Below are positions 56,091 to 63,696 of a stretch of DNA of 64,000 nucleotides, in pieces. The notes under the pieces are model-generated. The model had not been told where the DNA came from and ran no database searches. It was given only the letters and a program-made list of their open reading frames with translations. Position numbers and translations under genes: made by a program. The stretch lies in contig NZ_CP128361.1 of the NCBI RefSeq assembly GCF_030345075.1, forward strand, positions 4,278,001 to 4,342,000. Direction: 5' to 3'. This stretch comes from Solwaraspora sp. WMMA2065. Lineage in GTDB: Bacteria; Actinomycetota; Actinomycetes; Mycobacteriales; Micromonosporaceae. The stretch's first letter is position 1. Each line of letters begins with the position of its first letter.

Positions 56091-56843
56091 TCAGCCCGCT
56101 GGTCCGCGACGCCATCGGCCGCTCCGGCGGCGGTGGGATGCGCCGTCGAGGCGATTCCGGGCAATGGTGAACAGCTCGCCGACCTCGGTCGGCAGTCGTC
56201 CGGAGGTCTCCCGGTGCAGGTGCCGACGGGCCGCCGCCGGGAGACCGGTGAGCAGGGCGTCGTCCAGCCCGGTGACCAGGCAGAGCCCGGCTAGCCGGGC
56301 CTCCAGGTCGGGCAACGGCTCGCCGCGCTGCAGCCGTACGGTCAGCCGGGCCCACGCCCACCCGGCCCGGTTCGGGTCGACCGGCACATGGCGCACGGCG
56401 GTGGCCAGCAGGCGGCGTACCGTCCGGCGCCGCACCACGCCCGCCGCGACCAGCCGCCGCGCGACCTGCTGATGAGCGCCGGGCGCCAGCAGCGCCAACC
56501 AGGTGCCCACCCGCCGGTACCCCGGCTCGGCGGCCGTCCAACGCAGGACCCAGCCGCCGAGCGCGTCCACCGGCACGTGCCGCGCCACCAGCCAGAGCCG
56601 GCCGTCGCGCACCCGCAGCGCCCCGGCGTCGACCAGGTCCACCAGCAGCGCGGCGGCCAGACCGAACCCGACCGCCCGGTCCGGCAGCCGCAGCCGACCG
56701 GTCACCGCGTCCTGCGCCAGCAGGAAGAACTCGTCGGCCAGCAATGGTCTCCGCAGGTGCACCGCCGGCAACGGCAGCGTCATTGCGGCGTCGGCCCAAG
56801 CGGCGGTCCCGGTCCCGGCCCTGGCCCCGGTGTGGTGGACCAT
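56091..56843 (-). CDS. GPP34-family protein
   Basis: 250 residues. The N-terminal segment LRRPLLADEFFLLAQDAVTGRLRL and GFGLAAALLVDLVDAGAL match the Golgi-phosphoprotein-3 (GPP34) fold that binds phosphoinositides in eukaryotes; actinomycetes carry many members of unknown role. It is followed by helical repeats and a basic Arg-rich end (SHRRRSGRWRRGPAG). I start at the ATG at 56841-56843, five bases after GGGAG; a GTG 21 bases upstream is in frame. It sits 32 bases downstream of a DivIVA-like gene in a leftward cluster with two small uncharacterised genes. Confidence 0.82.
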   Translation of the reverse strand: MVHHTGARAGTGTAAWADAAMTLPLPAVHLRRPLLADEFFLLAQDAVTGRLRLPDRAVGFGLAAALLVDLVDAGALRVRDGRLWLVARHVPVDALGGWVLRWTAAEPGYRRVGTWLALLAPGAHQQVARRLVAAGVVRRRTVRRLLATAVRHVPVDPNRAGWAWARLTVRLQRGEPLPDLEARLAGLCLVTGLDDALLTGLPAAARRHLHRETSGRLPTEVGELFTIARNRLDGASHRRRSGRWRRGPAG

Positions 56844-56875
56844 CGTGGCTCCCTTCGTGGTCACAGGCCGACGGC

Positions 56876-57199
56876 CTACGCCGGCATCCGGGCCTGGAAC
56901 TGCCGCGACTGCCAGTCCCGCAGCGCCTGCTTGATCCGTACGTTCTCGTCGCGGGTCATCGCCAGCTCGGCCCGCACCGTGGCCAGCTCGTCGGCGACCA
57001 GGTGCAAGAAGGCGCGTACCTCGGCCGGGTCGAGACCGCGCCGGGTGCGGTCCAGGAACTGGCGGTCGCGGACCAGCCCCGGGCTGATCGACGGCCGGGC
57101 CGCAGCGCGGTAGTGGCGGGTGCCGGCGTTGCGGGTGTGCGGCCGGGACTGCCGCCGGGTACGCCGGGGGAACAGGACGAGGTGGAGAAGCCTGCGCAC
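56876..57199 (-). CDS. DivIVA-domain-like small protein
   Basis: 107 residues. A basic N-terminal half (about 12 arginines in the first 35 residues) leads to a DivIVA-like coiled-coil motif (VRDRQFLDRTRRGLDPAEVRAFL, then VADELATVRAEL and ENVRIKQAL), which in larger proteins targets curved membrane and directs polar growth or septum placement. Here only the first helix block is present, so it is a short relative rather than a full DivIVA. GTG start behind AGGCGG. It is part of the leftward GPP34 cluster. Confidence 0.72.
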   Translation of the reverse strand: MRRLLHLVLFPRRTRRQSRPHTRNAGTRHYRAAARPSISPGLVRDRQFLDRTRRGLDPAEVRAFLHLVADELATVRAELAMTRDENVRIKQALRDWQSRQFQARMPA

Positions 57200-57250
57200 G
57201 GTGGAACCGCCTTTCGCATTTCGACGGGATCGCTGTCAGGGTGTTTCTGG

Positions 57251-57523
57251 TCAGGAGCGAGATTCGGGGGTATGGCCGTCACGTTCGACGACGCCGGGCC
57301 GCCGCAAGGCGTGTTTGAACACCGACAGCAGCATCATCTGGCCGGCGCGGGGGCCGCTGACGAAGGTGCCCATCACCGCGATCATGGTCACGTGTGGAAT
57401 GTCGTGACCGTGCCGCAGATGTGACACCCGGATCGCCACCGGGCCGTTGCCGAATGCCCAGTCTTCGGCGCGCAGACGCAACACGTCGCCGACCTTGATC
57501 AACGGTTCACCGGACAATTTCAC
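57251..57523 (-). CDS. Conserved-looking 90-residue protein, unknown family
   Basis: 90 residues from a GTG, with a compact, beta-rich look (GEPLIKVGDVLRLRAED, then IRVSHLRHGHDIPHVTMI). No motif I can name. Its start overlaps the stop of the next upstream gene by 17 bases, so translation is coupled. Together with the DivIVA-like and GPP34 genes it may form a leftward operon of four genes beside the XRE/DUF397 module. The codon pattern is normal for the region. Confidence 0.6.
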   Translation of the reverse strand: MKLSGEPLIKVGDVLRLRAEDWAFGNGPVAIRVSHLRHGHDIPHVTMIAVMGTFVSGPRAGQMMLLSVFKHALRRPGVVERDGHTPESRS

Positions 57524-57818
57524 ACCACCCGCCGCCGTTGCCGCTCCGGCCGTCGTCGCCGCTCTCCGGCGGGTGCGGGAACTCCGGCGGCGACAGGCCG
57601 GCGACGGTGAGGACGGTCCGGATCCGCCGTGCTCGCGGCACGTCGCGCCGGTCGAGGATCGCCAGGGCCATGGTGAACGGTGCGCAGAACGCCACCGATC
57701 CGCACGTCGGGCATTCGCCGATCCGCCTCGGCAGATGCTTCTCGGCGGTCTCCCTTGCGTGCCGCAACACCGGGTCGTCGTCCGGGTCCGCCCCGGCGGC
57801 TACCACCTTATTGATCAT
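57507..57818 (-). CDS. Small protein with zinc-ribbon-like half motif
   Basis: 103 residues from the ATG at 57816-57818, seven bases after GGGAGGG. It has one C-x2-C pair (GECPTCGSVAFCAPF, plus a third nearby Cys) that might bind metal with the last cysteine near the C-terminus (GGGWCEIVR). The middle is rich in Arg. Unknown family. It is the first gene of the leftward cluster, divergent from the XRE gene by 128 bases. Confidence 0.6.
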   Translation of the reverse strand: MINKVVAAGADPDDDPVLRHARETAEKHLPRRIGECPTCGSVAFCAPFTMALAILDRRDVPRARRIRTVLTVAGLSPPEFPHPPESGDDGRSGNGGGWCEIVR

Positions 57819-57946
57819 CGAATCCCTCCCGATTTTTCTGCTGTCAGCAGATCCACCCTGGACCCGCAGCGCCAGCAGTGGAAGGATTCCCACCAACAGA
57901 ACCCGTTCCGAAATTTCGATCTTGAATCGGGAAGGACCGGTAATTC

Positions 57947-58729
57947 GTGAGCAGCAACGGGGTTCCTCGCACTCTCAAGTTCCTCCGCACGCTCAACGGA
58001 GGCATGACCCAGGAGCAGTTGGCGCAACGGCTGAGCGTCTCCACCTCGCTTATCGCCAAGTTCGAGACGGCCCGGCAGATCCCCCTGCCGGACACCGCCG
58101 AGCAGATCGACGATGTCTTCGGCAGCGGCACCCTGGTGCAGGAGACCGCCGCAGACGCCCGCAACGCCGTGCCGCCGGACTGGTTTCAGCCGTGGCCGGA
58201 GTACGAGGCCCAGGCCGAGATGCTGCGCGGGTACGAGTCGACCTACGTCCCCGGGCTGTTGCAGACCGAGGCGTACGCCCGCGCGGTGCTCGCCGTCGGT
58301 CTGCACCCGCCGGAGGTGGCCGAGCAGCGCCTGGCCCACCGGCTGGCTCGCCAGGTGGCCGTCTTCGACCGCCGGACGCCGCCGGTCACCTCGTTCATCG
58401 TCGACGAGGCGGCGCTACGCCGGGGCGACCCGGTGATGATGAAGGAGCAGCTGCTGCACCTGGTCGACATGTCGCGGCGCGACCGGGTGCTGCTGCACGT
58501 GGTGCCGGTCGACGCCGGGCTCTACATCGGCCAGCTGGGCAATTTCGCGCTAGCCACGCTGCCGGGCGGGGCGACGGTGGCCTACGCGGAGAACCCGGTG
58601 GACGGCCGCACCTACGAGGAGCCGGCCAAGGTCGCCGCCTTCGTCAACGCCTGGGAGGCGATACGCTCGGTGGCATTACCCCAAGACATGTCCCGAGACC
58701 TGATCGCGAGGATGGCAGAGGAGCTATGA
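57947..58729 (+). CDS. XRE-family regulator with DUF5753 domain (Scr1-like)
   Basis: 260 residues from a GTG. An N-terminal helix-turn-helix (MTQEQLAQRLSVSTSLIAKF) precedes a C-terminal DUF5753 domain (from about residue 80: EYEAQAEMLRGYESTYVPGLLQTEAYARAV split by the conserved LLQT block, and ending MSRDLIARMAEEL). In actinomycetes such regulators are paired with small DUF397 proteins and control secondary metabolism or development. The stop overlaps the DUF397 start by four bases (ATGA). Confidence 0.92.
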   Translation: MSSNGVPRTLKFLRTLNGGMTQEQLAQRLSVSTSLIAKFETARQIPLPDTAEQIDDVFGSGTLVQETAADARNAVPPDWFQPWPEYEAQAEMLRGYESTYVPGLLQTEAYARAVLAVGLHPPEVAEQRLAHRLARQVAVFDRRTPPVTSFIVDEAALRRGDPVMMKEQLLHLVDMSRRDRVLLHVVPVDAGLYIGQLGNFALATLPGGATVAYAENPVDGRTYEEPAKVAAFVNAWEAIRSVALPQDMSRDLIARMAEEL

Positions 58730-58917
58730 CCGAGCCAGCGTGGCGCACCGCCAGCCGCAGCAACAGCAACGGCGGTAACTGCGTCGAGGTCGCCGACAAC
58801 CTGCCGGGCCGGGTGCTGGTCCGCGACAGCAAGGACCGCAGCGGCGGCACCCTCACCTTCACCCCCACCGCCTGGTCCACCTTCATCGCCCAGGCCGCCA
58901 CCACCCACCACCACTGA
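58726..58917 (+). CDS. DUF397 protein, copy 1
   Basis: 63 residues. The DUF397 signature W-R-T/K-x-S-x-S-x2-G-G-x-C-V-E-V-A is present (AWRTASRSNSNGGNCVEVAD), then VLVRDSKDRSGGTLTFTPTAW. It is translationally coupled to the XRE regulator. DUF397 partners modulate or antagonise these regulators in Streptomyces. It is nearly identical to a second copy 136 bases downstream. Confidence 0.93.
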   Translation: MTEPAWRTASRSNSNGGNCVEVADNLPGRVLVRDSKDRSGGTLTFTPTAWSTFIAQAATTHHH

Positions 58918-58930
58918 CCACCCGACACCA

Positions 58931-58980
58931 CGCTGCGGTCCTGCCCTGCGCCTATGCCGGGCCAGGGCAGGACCGCAGCG
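58931..58980. terminator. 18 bp perfect hairpin between the two DUF397 genes
   Basis: CGCTGCGGTCCTGCCCTG (58931-58948) and its exact complement (58963-58980) flank a 14-base loop. It follows the first DUF397 stop by 14 bases and should end the XRE-DUF397 transcript, so the second DUF397 copy needs its own promoter or depends on read-through. Confidence 0.85.
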
Positions 58981-59052
58981 CCGGTCGACACTTCCCACCC
59001 CCGGCTGGTCACCCGGGCCAGTCGCCTGATCGCGAGGATCGGCAGGCAAGCT

Positions 59053-59241
59053 ATGACCCAGCCAGCGTGGCGCACCGCCAGCCGCAGCAACAGCAACGGC
59101 GGCGCATGCGTCGAAGTCGCCGACAACCTGCCCGGCCAGGTACTGGTCCGCGACAGCAAAAACCGCACCAGCGGCACCCTCACCTTCACCCCCACCGCCT
59201 GGTCCACCTTCATCACCCAGGTCAGCACCGCCGGCCATTGA
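59053..59241 (+). CDS. DUF397 protein, copy 2 (duplicate)
   Basis: 62 residues, 87 percent or so identical by eye to the first copy (AWRTASRSNSNGGACVEVAD, then VLVRDSKNRTSGTLTFTPTAW). The sequence before its ATG repeats the end of the XRE gene (CCTGATCGCGAGGAT...), so the duplicated unit included the last codons and ribosome site of that gene. No hairpin or promoter is obvious for it. It may be an active second copy or a decaying one; the frame is intact. Confidence 0.9.
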   Translation: MTQPAWRTASRSNSNGGACVEVADNLPGQVLVRDSKNRTSGTLTFTPTAWSTFITQVSTAGH

Positions 59242-59512
59242 CCACCCCGACACCGGCCTCCTTGGAGGAGGACGCAGAGCCGGCGCGCATCGGCGCCGAC
59301 CTATCCGCCGGATGCATCCGCCACTCGACGTGCAGGGCGTCGGCCCTCAGCACGTCCGAGCGGCCGCACTCGCCGCCGAGAGTCCGTACAGCTTGGGACG
59401 GGCGGCCGGCCGAGCCTCCTGGCACGCATCAGCTGTTTCCGGATCGGGCGGGCACCAGCGCGCGCTCATGCCGAGAAGCGCGCACCTCGGTCCGTCGAGT
59501 CTCGGTCCGCCG

Positions 59513-59572
59513 TCGAGTGGAGGGCTCAGGCACGTTATTCGGGCGAGTAACGTGCCTGAGCCCTCCACTCGA
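59513..59572. repeat. 25 bp perfect palindrome, family copy A
   Basis: Arms 59513-59537 and 59548-59572 are exact reverse complements (TCGAGTGGAGGG, then CTCAGG, then CACGTTA), loop TTCGGGCGAG. A second copy with the same outer sequence is at 62170-62230. It is the most stable hairpin in the window. Confidence 0.95.
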
Positions 59573-59752
59573 AGCAATGTCGCCGATCGCGGCGTCCGGA
59601 TCTGAACCTGCCGCCACGGGCCGCCCCGGCGGTTGAAGGTGTCGGGGCGGTACAGCGAGATCCGCTCATGCCGCGAAGCCGCATCCTGCGCCACATCTGG
59701 CCGCGAGGTGCTCCTGAGCATGAGGTGCTGCTTTGATCGATATCATGCGTGC

Positions 59753-59891
59753 GTGGCGAGGGTCCTGGTGACGGGTATGTCGGACCGTCGAGCCTCGTCT
59801 GCGACGCGGCGCCACGACCAAGCTCGATGGGCGTCGTGACGTGTCCGAGCTGGCCGACACCCTTGAGAAGCTTGTGAGGGCAACGAACTGA
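59753..59891 (+). pseudogene. Remnant of a P-loop kinase/AAA ATPase gene
   Basis: A GTG at 59753 opens with VARVLVTGMS, which in a common actinomycete ATPase family continues GTGKS(S/T). Here the frame turns to DRRASSATRR and soon stops, with the P-loop bases lost. About 100 bases on, another frame ends with RDVSELADTLEKLVRATN and a stop, which resembles the C-terminus of the same family (VAEVADALE). I infer a large internal deletion plus frameshift. The match rests on memory of the family, so it needs a search. Confidence 0.45.
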
Positions 59892-60202
59892 TCTGCCGCG
59901 ATCGAGTCGTCGCGATGCGTGCGCCCTCGGTGGGGCATGCAGCAGGTCGAGCACCGTCCGGTCGGTCGGAGGCGGGCGCTGCGTCGGCGATCAACCTGTC
60001 GCTTCGCTCATGCCGCCGATCAGGCGTCACTTTGCGTGTACATGGCCAAAGTGTCGAGTGCGTTCGGCTGTTACCGACGTCAGCACCTCGGCGCGATGAC
60101 GACGGCACCGGTCCAGGGCGCGTGCACGAGGTAGAGTTTCGCGTCGTGGTAGTAGGGCTCGATCAACATGCTGAGGATGGCCGCCGTCTTGGCCAGGAAG
60201 CG

Positions 60203-60781
60203 ATGCGGCGGCTACGGCTCAGATCCGTCTGTGCGGTCGACCCCGGGCTGACCGACTCGGAACTCGACCGGATCGAGCAAGAATTCGGGTTCCGTTTCGC
60301 CGTTGACCATCGAGCCTTTCTGTCCGCAGGACTACCGGTGAACACCCGCCCCGAGCCGCGCGAGCCGGGCGTGATCTACACACACCCGAAGCCGTGGCCG
60401 AACTGGCGTAACGGGGACCGTGACAAGCTGCGCAGCCTGCTGTACTGGCCCTGCGAAGGGGTGCTGTTCGACGTCGAGAACAACGGCTTCTGGCACAGCA
60501 GCTGGGGTTCAAGGCCAAGCGGCACCGCATCGGCATTGGCGACAGCGACGCGCTCGCTGACGCAGGTTCCGAAGATGGTACCGGTGTATGGGCACCGGTA
60601 TCTCCCTGGTGAGTCCGGGGCCTTCGGCCACCCGGTGCTTTCGATGTGGCAGACCGACATCATCTACTACGGGTTGCATCTGGCAGACTACGTCGACCGG
60701 GAGTTCGGTAACGTTGGCGTAAGCGAAACTCCGTGGGAGCCGAAGGCAAGCGTCGAGTTCTGGCGCGATCTAGTCTGTTGA
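60203..60781 (+). CDS. SMI1/KNR4 (SUKH)-like protein
   Basis: 192 residues from the ATG at 60203. The family pattern is visible: LTDSELDRIEQEFGFRFAVDH, then LLYWPCEGVLFDVENNGFW near residue 85, PKMVPVYGHRYLPGE and YYGLHLADYVDREFG. SUKH proteins often act as immunity proteins against polymorphic toxins, although many are orphans of unknown role. No toxin gene is nearby. An in-frame start far upstream (59915) would add unrelated sequence. The region before it is the gene-poor palindromic tract. Confidence 0.78.
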   Translation: MRRLRLRSVCAVDPGLTDSELDRIEQEFGFRFAVDHRAFLSAGLPVNTRPEPREPGVIYTHPKPWPNWRNGDRDKLRSLLYWPCEGVLFDVENNGFWHSSWGSRPSGTASALATATRSLTQVPKMVPVYGHRYLPGESGAFGHPVLSMWQTDIIYYGLHLADYVDREFGNVGVSETPWEPKASVEFWRDLVC

Positions 60782-60983
60782 GCCGTAGACTTCCCGTCGT
60801 CTCGTTCGCCGGGGAATCCCCAAACCAGCGCAGGTGTGCGGCGAGCAAGGCGGCGGCGATTCCGCTGCGGAGGGCTGTCTCTACCGCCCATGACTGTATG
60901 CGCACATCTTCCGCGATCCGAGCGTCACGATGCGTCACAACGATCGGTGTGCTGTCGTGCCGATGAGCGGATGTTGAACCGCA

Positions 60984-61811
60984 TCAAGTCCTCGTGGCCT
61001 GAGAGGTGAGCCAACCGTGCAACGTCGTGGCCAGTTGTACGGGCTGGTCAAGCTGGACCAGGTGACCCGCCCCATCGATCAGCTCGAGTTGAGCGCCCGG
61101 GATGAGTTCTGTCAGTAGGTGAGCACGGTCGACAGGGATCCACGTGTCGTTCTTGCCCCACACCACCAGAACGGGCAAGTCCAGACGCGGGTAGAGACCC
61201 TGAATCTCGTCCGTATAGGTCTGGTCCGCCTGGGCGATCTGTCGGTAGAACGCGGCTTGCCCGTCGGTGTCCAGCCAGGGAGAAACGAGGTCCTGCAACT
61301 GGCTAGGCCTCAGGCCCATGTGACTAGCTCCTGCGATGTAGGCCCGGAGCGCTCCTTCGTGGACGGCCTTCGGCAGCGCGCTGAGAGCTTCGGCGTTGTC
61401 GCGCACAAGCCGGAAGAAGTCCGACCCCCAGGGAGCCAGCGCCACCACGTCGACGAGCGCCAACGACGCGAACGAACAGCCATGCAAGAGAAGGGCCCTC
61501 AACGCGACGGCGCCGCCGTAGTCGTGAGCTACGACATGCGGGGACGGCAGCTCCCAATGCGAGACGAGGTCAGCCAGTAACTCACCCTGGACGTCCAGAG
61601 ACACCCGGTGATCTGGGAACTTTGAGGACTGCCCGTAACCGGGCATATCCCACAGGTGAACCGTGAACTGGGCGCTCAGAGCCTCGGCGTAGGAGCCCCA
61701 CAACTGCGAGGACCACGGCGTCCCATGGCAGAACACGACGTCGGGCCCAGAACCCGTCCGACACCATCGGACCTCACGTCCGCGCCACTCGAACTCTTCC
61801 GTCAGATGCAC
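60984..61811 (-). CDS. Alpha/beta hydrolase with Asp nucleophile
   Basis: 275 residues from the GTG at 61809-61811. HG (CHGTPWSSQLW) near residue 37, WDMPGYGQSS, and the nucleophile elbow VAHDYGGAVALR near residue 100, which has Asp where esterases have Ser. HDYGG is typical of haloalkane dehalogenases and epoxide hydrolases. The catalytic acid (WGKNDTWIPVDR) and histidine (DGAGHLVQLD) follow. A covalent aspartyl-ester mechanism is expected; whether the substrate is an epoxide or haloalkane is unknown. It lies between the two copies of the palindrome family. Confidence 0.85.
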   Translation of the reverse strand: MHLTEEFEWRGREVRWCRTGSGPDVVFCHGTPWSSQLWGSYAEALSAQFTVHLWDMPGYGQSSKFPDHRVSLDVQGELLADLVSHWELPSPHVVAHDYGGAVALRALLLHGCSFASLALVDVVALAPWGSDFFRLVRDNAEALSALPKAVHEGALRAYIAGASHMGLRPSQLQDLVSPWLDTDGQAAFYRQIAQADQTYTDEIQGLYPRLDLPVLVVWGKNDTWIPVDRAHLLTELIPGAQLELIDGAGHLVQLDQPVQLATTLHGWLTSQATRT

Positions 61812-62377
61812 CCGGCCAACATTGCCAGACGATCGCCCATCCCCTGAACATCCGCACATGCCGCGAGCCACGCGTCACGGAAAGCTGACCGGCTCGGGAC
61901 GTACGCCGACTCCCGCGCCGAGCACCACGTCCTGCTCGACCAGGATTTCGACGGCGTACTCGCCGGGTGACACGGTCTGGGCGGACGCTTAGTGGGCGAC
62001 TTCGCCGGCGGGGAAGCCCTCTGGCGGTTCGGCGGCCTCCAGTCGACCGCTGCCCCAGCCGTCGTTCCGGTCGGAAGTGCGGCGGCCTGGATGTCCCGCC
62101 CGATCCAATCATGCCCCACCATTCGCCGCCGAGCCCGGCGTGCGTCGGGCTGTCACGCCCGGCACGTTGTCGAGTGGAGGGTCCGGGCACGTCATCCCCG
62201 ATGAATTACGTGCCTGGACCCTCCACTCGATGCGTACCGACAGGCGCGGGGAGAGGCGATGCACACGCTGCCCCGTAGCGCCCGAACAACTCGGCCCCCT
62301 TCACCGCCACTGGGCTGCCGGCGTCGAGGCTCAGCAGACAAGTTGGACGGCGACCAGCTGGACATCGTCCCCACCGG
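61812..62377. other. 566-base region with no intact gene
   Basis: It holds the second family palindrome (62170-62230). A 33-codon leftward frame (61875-61973: VSPGEYAVEILVEQDVVLG and a few more residues) has a natural look but is closed upstream by a stop; it may be the tail of a lost gene. I see nothing else supportable. Confidence 0.55.
62170..62230. repeat. 23 bp near-perfect palindrome, family copy B
   Basis: Arms 62170-62192 and 62208-62230 pair over 23 bases with one G-T wobble. The outer TCGAGTGGAGGG and inner CACGT are identical to copy A at 59513; between them CTCAGG has become TCCGGG and the opposite arm changed to keep pairing. Confidence 0.93.
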
Positions 62378-63031
62378 TCAGAGTTTGCGGGCGACCAGCA
62401 TGCCCAGCGGCGGCCGGTCCGGCGCTGGCGCAGTCTGCTCGACGGTCACCAGGACCTGGAAACCGGCTCCGGTCAGCAACCGCGCCACCTCAGCCGGCCG
62501 CTGCCGGTGGAAGCGCAGGTCAATCCGCTTACCCTCGAACTCCTCCCGGTGCCGAACGTGGTCGCCGATCTGGAAGGCCAACATCAGGTAGCCGCCCGGC
62601 ACCAGCACCCGATGGAACTCGGCGAACGCCTGCGACCGCCGCTGCCACGGCAGATGGATGATCGAGAAGAAGGCGAGCAACCCGCCGAGCCCACCGTCGG
62701 GCAGATCCAGATCGAGCATCGAGCCGACCTCGAACCGCAGCCCCGGGTACGCCCGGCGGGCGTGGTCGATCATGCGTGGGGACAGGTCGACCCCGAACGC
62801 GTCCAGTCCGTGCCCGGCCAGCAGCACGGTGACCCGGCCCGGCCCGCAGCCGACATCGGCGACCGCGGTGTTGCCCGTCGAGCGCACCAGTTCGGCGAAC
62901 ATGCCGAGCATGGCCCGGTCCAGCGGCGACTCGTCCAGCTCGCTCTTCACCGCCTCGGCGTACTCGCCGACGATCGCGTCGTAGGAGTCCCGGGTGGTGG
63001 TCAGGAAGTCGGCGTCGGACACCCGCAGCAC
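62378..63031 (-). CDS. Class I SAM-dependent methyltransferase
   Basis: 217 residues from a GTG. The SAM-binding motif I VADVGCGPGRVTVLL is near residue 58. Motif post-I acidic residue (AFGVDLSPRMI) and the later LPDGGLGGLLAFFSIIHL follow. It belongs to the ubiquinone/menaquinone-biosynthesis-like methyltransferase group; the acceptor is not known. N-terminal residues (DSYDAIVGEYAEA) fit small-molecule methyltransferases. It stands alone and is divergent from the next gene by about 110 bases. Confidence 0.88.
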   Translation of the reverse strand: MLRVSDADFLTTTRDSYDAIVGEYAEAVKSELDESPLDRAMLGMFAELVRSTGNTAVADVGCGPGRVTVLLAGHGLDAFGVDLSPRMIDHARRAYPGLRFEVGSMLDLDLPDGGLGGLLAFFSIIHLPWQRRSQAFAEFHRVLVPGGYLMLAFQIGDHVRHREEFEGKRIDLRFHRQRPAEVARLLTGAGFQVLVTVEQTAPAPDRPPLGMLVARKL

Positions 63032-63141
63032 GGTACGCGACCAGAGCCCGCGCGGTGGCGACGACCTCTCGTCGCAGACGCGCCGCGTACCGCGATCGGT
63101 TGCCTGATTTCCCGTCGCATCGATGTGGTGAGGTGACCGGC

Positions 63142-63627
63142 ATGGGTGTGCTGTACGACTACTTCCGGTCCGTCGACGACGACGCGGCCATCGCGCTGAT
63201 GGGCGAGCTCGACGGCGGGCCGGTCGCCCGCGCTGCCGGCAGCGGCGACATCGACGGTGCCGGCGGCGTTGCCGTGGACGCCGTCGACCTCAAGTGGATC
63301 GACCCTCCGGTCGCTCTCGGTCAGCTCGTCAGCTTCGTCCGCGACGCGCCCTGGCGGGCCAGCCTGGTGCAGAGCCGACTGATCTGGAGCCCGGAGCGGC
63401 ACGGCCCGTGGCTGTTCGGCCTCGACGACGCCACCCGGGACGCCCTCGCCTCGATCACCGGCGGTCAGCTGCCGGAGCTGTCGGCGCGCTGGGGTCGGAT
63501 CGACGAGTTCATCCACTCCGGCCCCCTGCCCGAGGACGAGCTCGTCCCGGTGATCGAGGCGATCGCCGGTCTCGCCCGACGGACCCGCGACGCCGGTGAC
63601 CACCTCTACTGCTGGTGCTGCCTGTGA
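63142..63627 (+). CDS. Conserved-looking 161-residue protein, unknown function
   Basis: 161 residues from the ATG at 63142. It reads as a compact acidic cytoplasmic protein (YDYFRSVDDDAAIALMGEL, then AVDLKWIDPPVALGQLVSFV) and ends HLYCWCCL. I recall similar proteins across actinomycetes without a named function. There is no membrane segment or catalytic motif. A longer in-frame start at 63055 would add an arginine-rich leader overlapping the promoter of the methyltransferase gene and is less likely. Confidence 0.7.
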   Translation: MGVLYDYFRSVDDDAAIALMGELDGGPVARAAGSGDIDGAGGVAVDAVDLKWIDPPVALGQLVSFVRDAPWRASLVQSRLIWSPERHGPWLFGLDDATRDALASITGGQLPELSARWGRIDEFIHSGPLPEDELVPVIEAIAGLARRTRDAGDHLYCWCCL

Positions 63628-63696
63628 CGGGCCGCGGCTGACCGGTGCCGCCGGTTCTCATCCTTCTCCCATGATGGCGTGATCTGATCAGCGGAC

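Larger units (their letters stand above)
59242..60202. other. 960-base region with no intact gene
   Basis: It contains the palindrome at 59513-59572 and a remnant of a P-loop kinase at 59753-59891. Other open frames on both strands are arginine-rich or change composition mid-way and look like chance. The codon use from 59250 to 59510 has no coding pattern that I recognise. Confidence 0.6.

Noticed and set aside
60660-60938. Leftward 92-codon frame overlapping the end of the SUKH-like gene
   Set aside because: Part of it (residues about 5-50) reads like protein, but it begins at a weak GTG without ribosome site and its second half is antisense to a real gene.
61875-61973. Short leftward frame beginning VSPGEYAVEILVEQD
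   Set aside because: Only 33 codons with a stop directly upstream; it may be the tail of a lost gene but cannot be called one.
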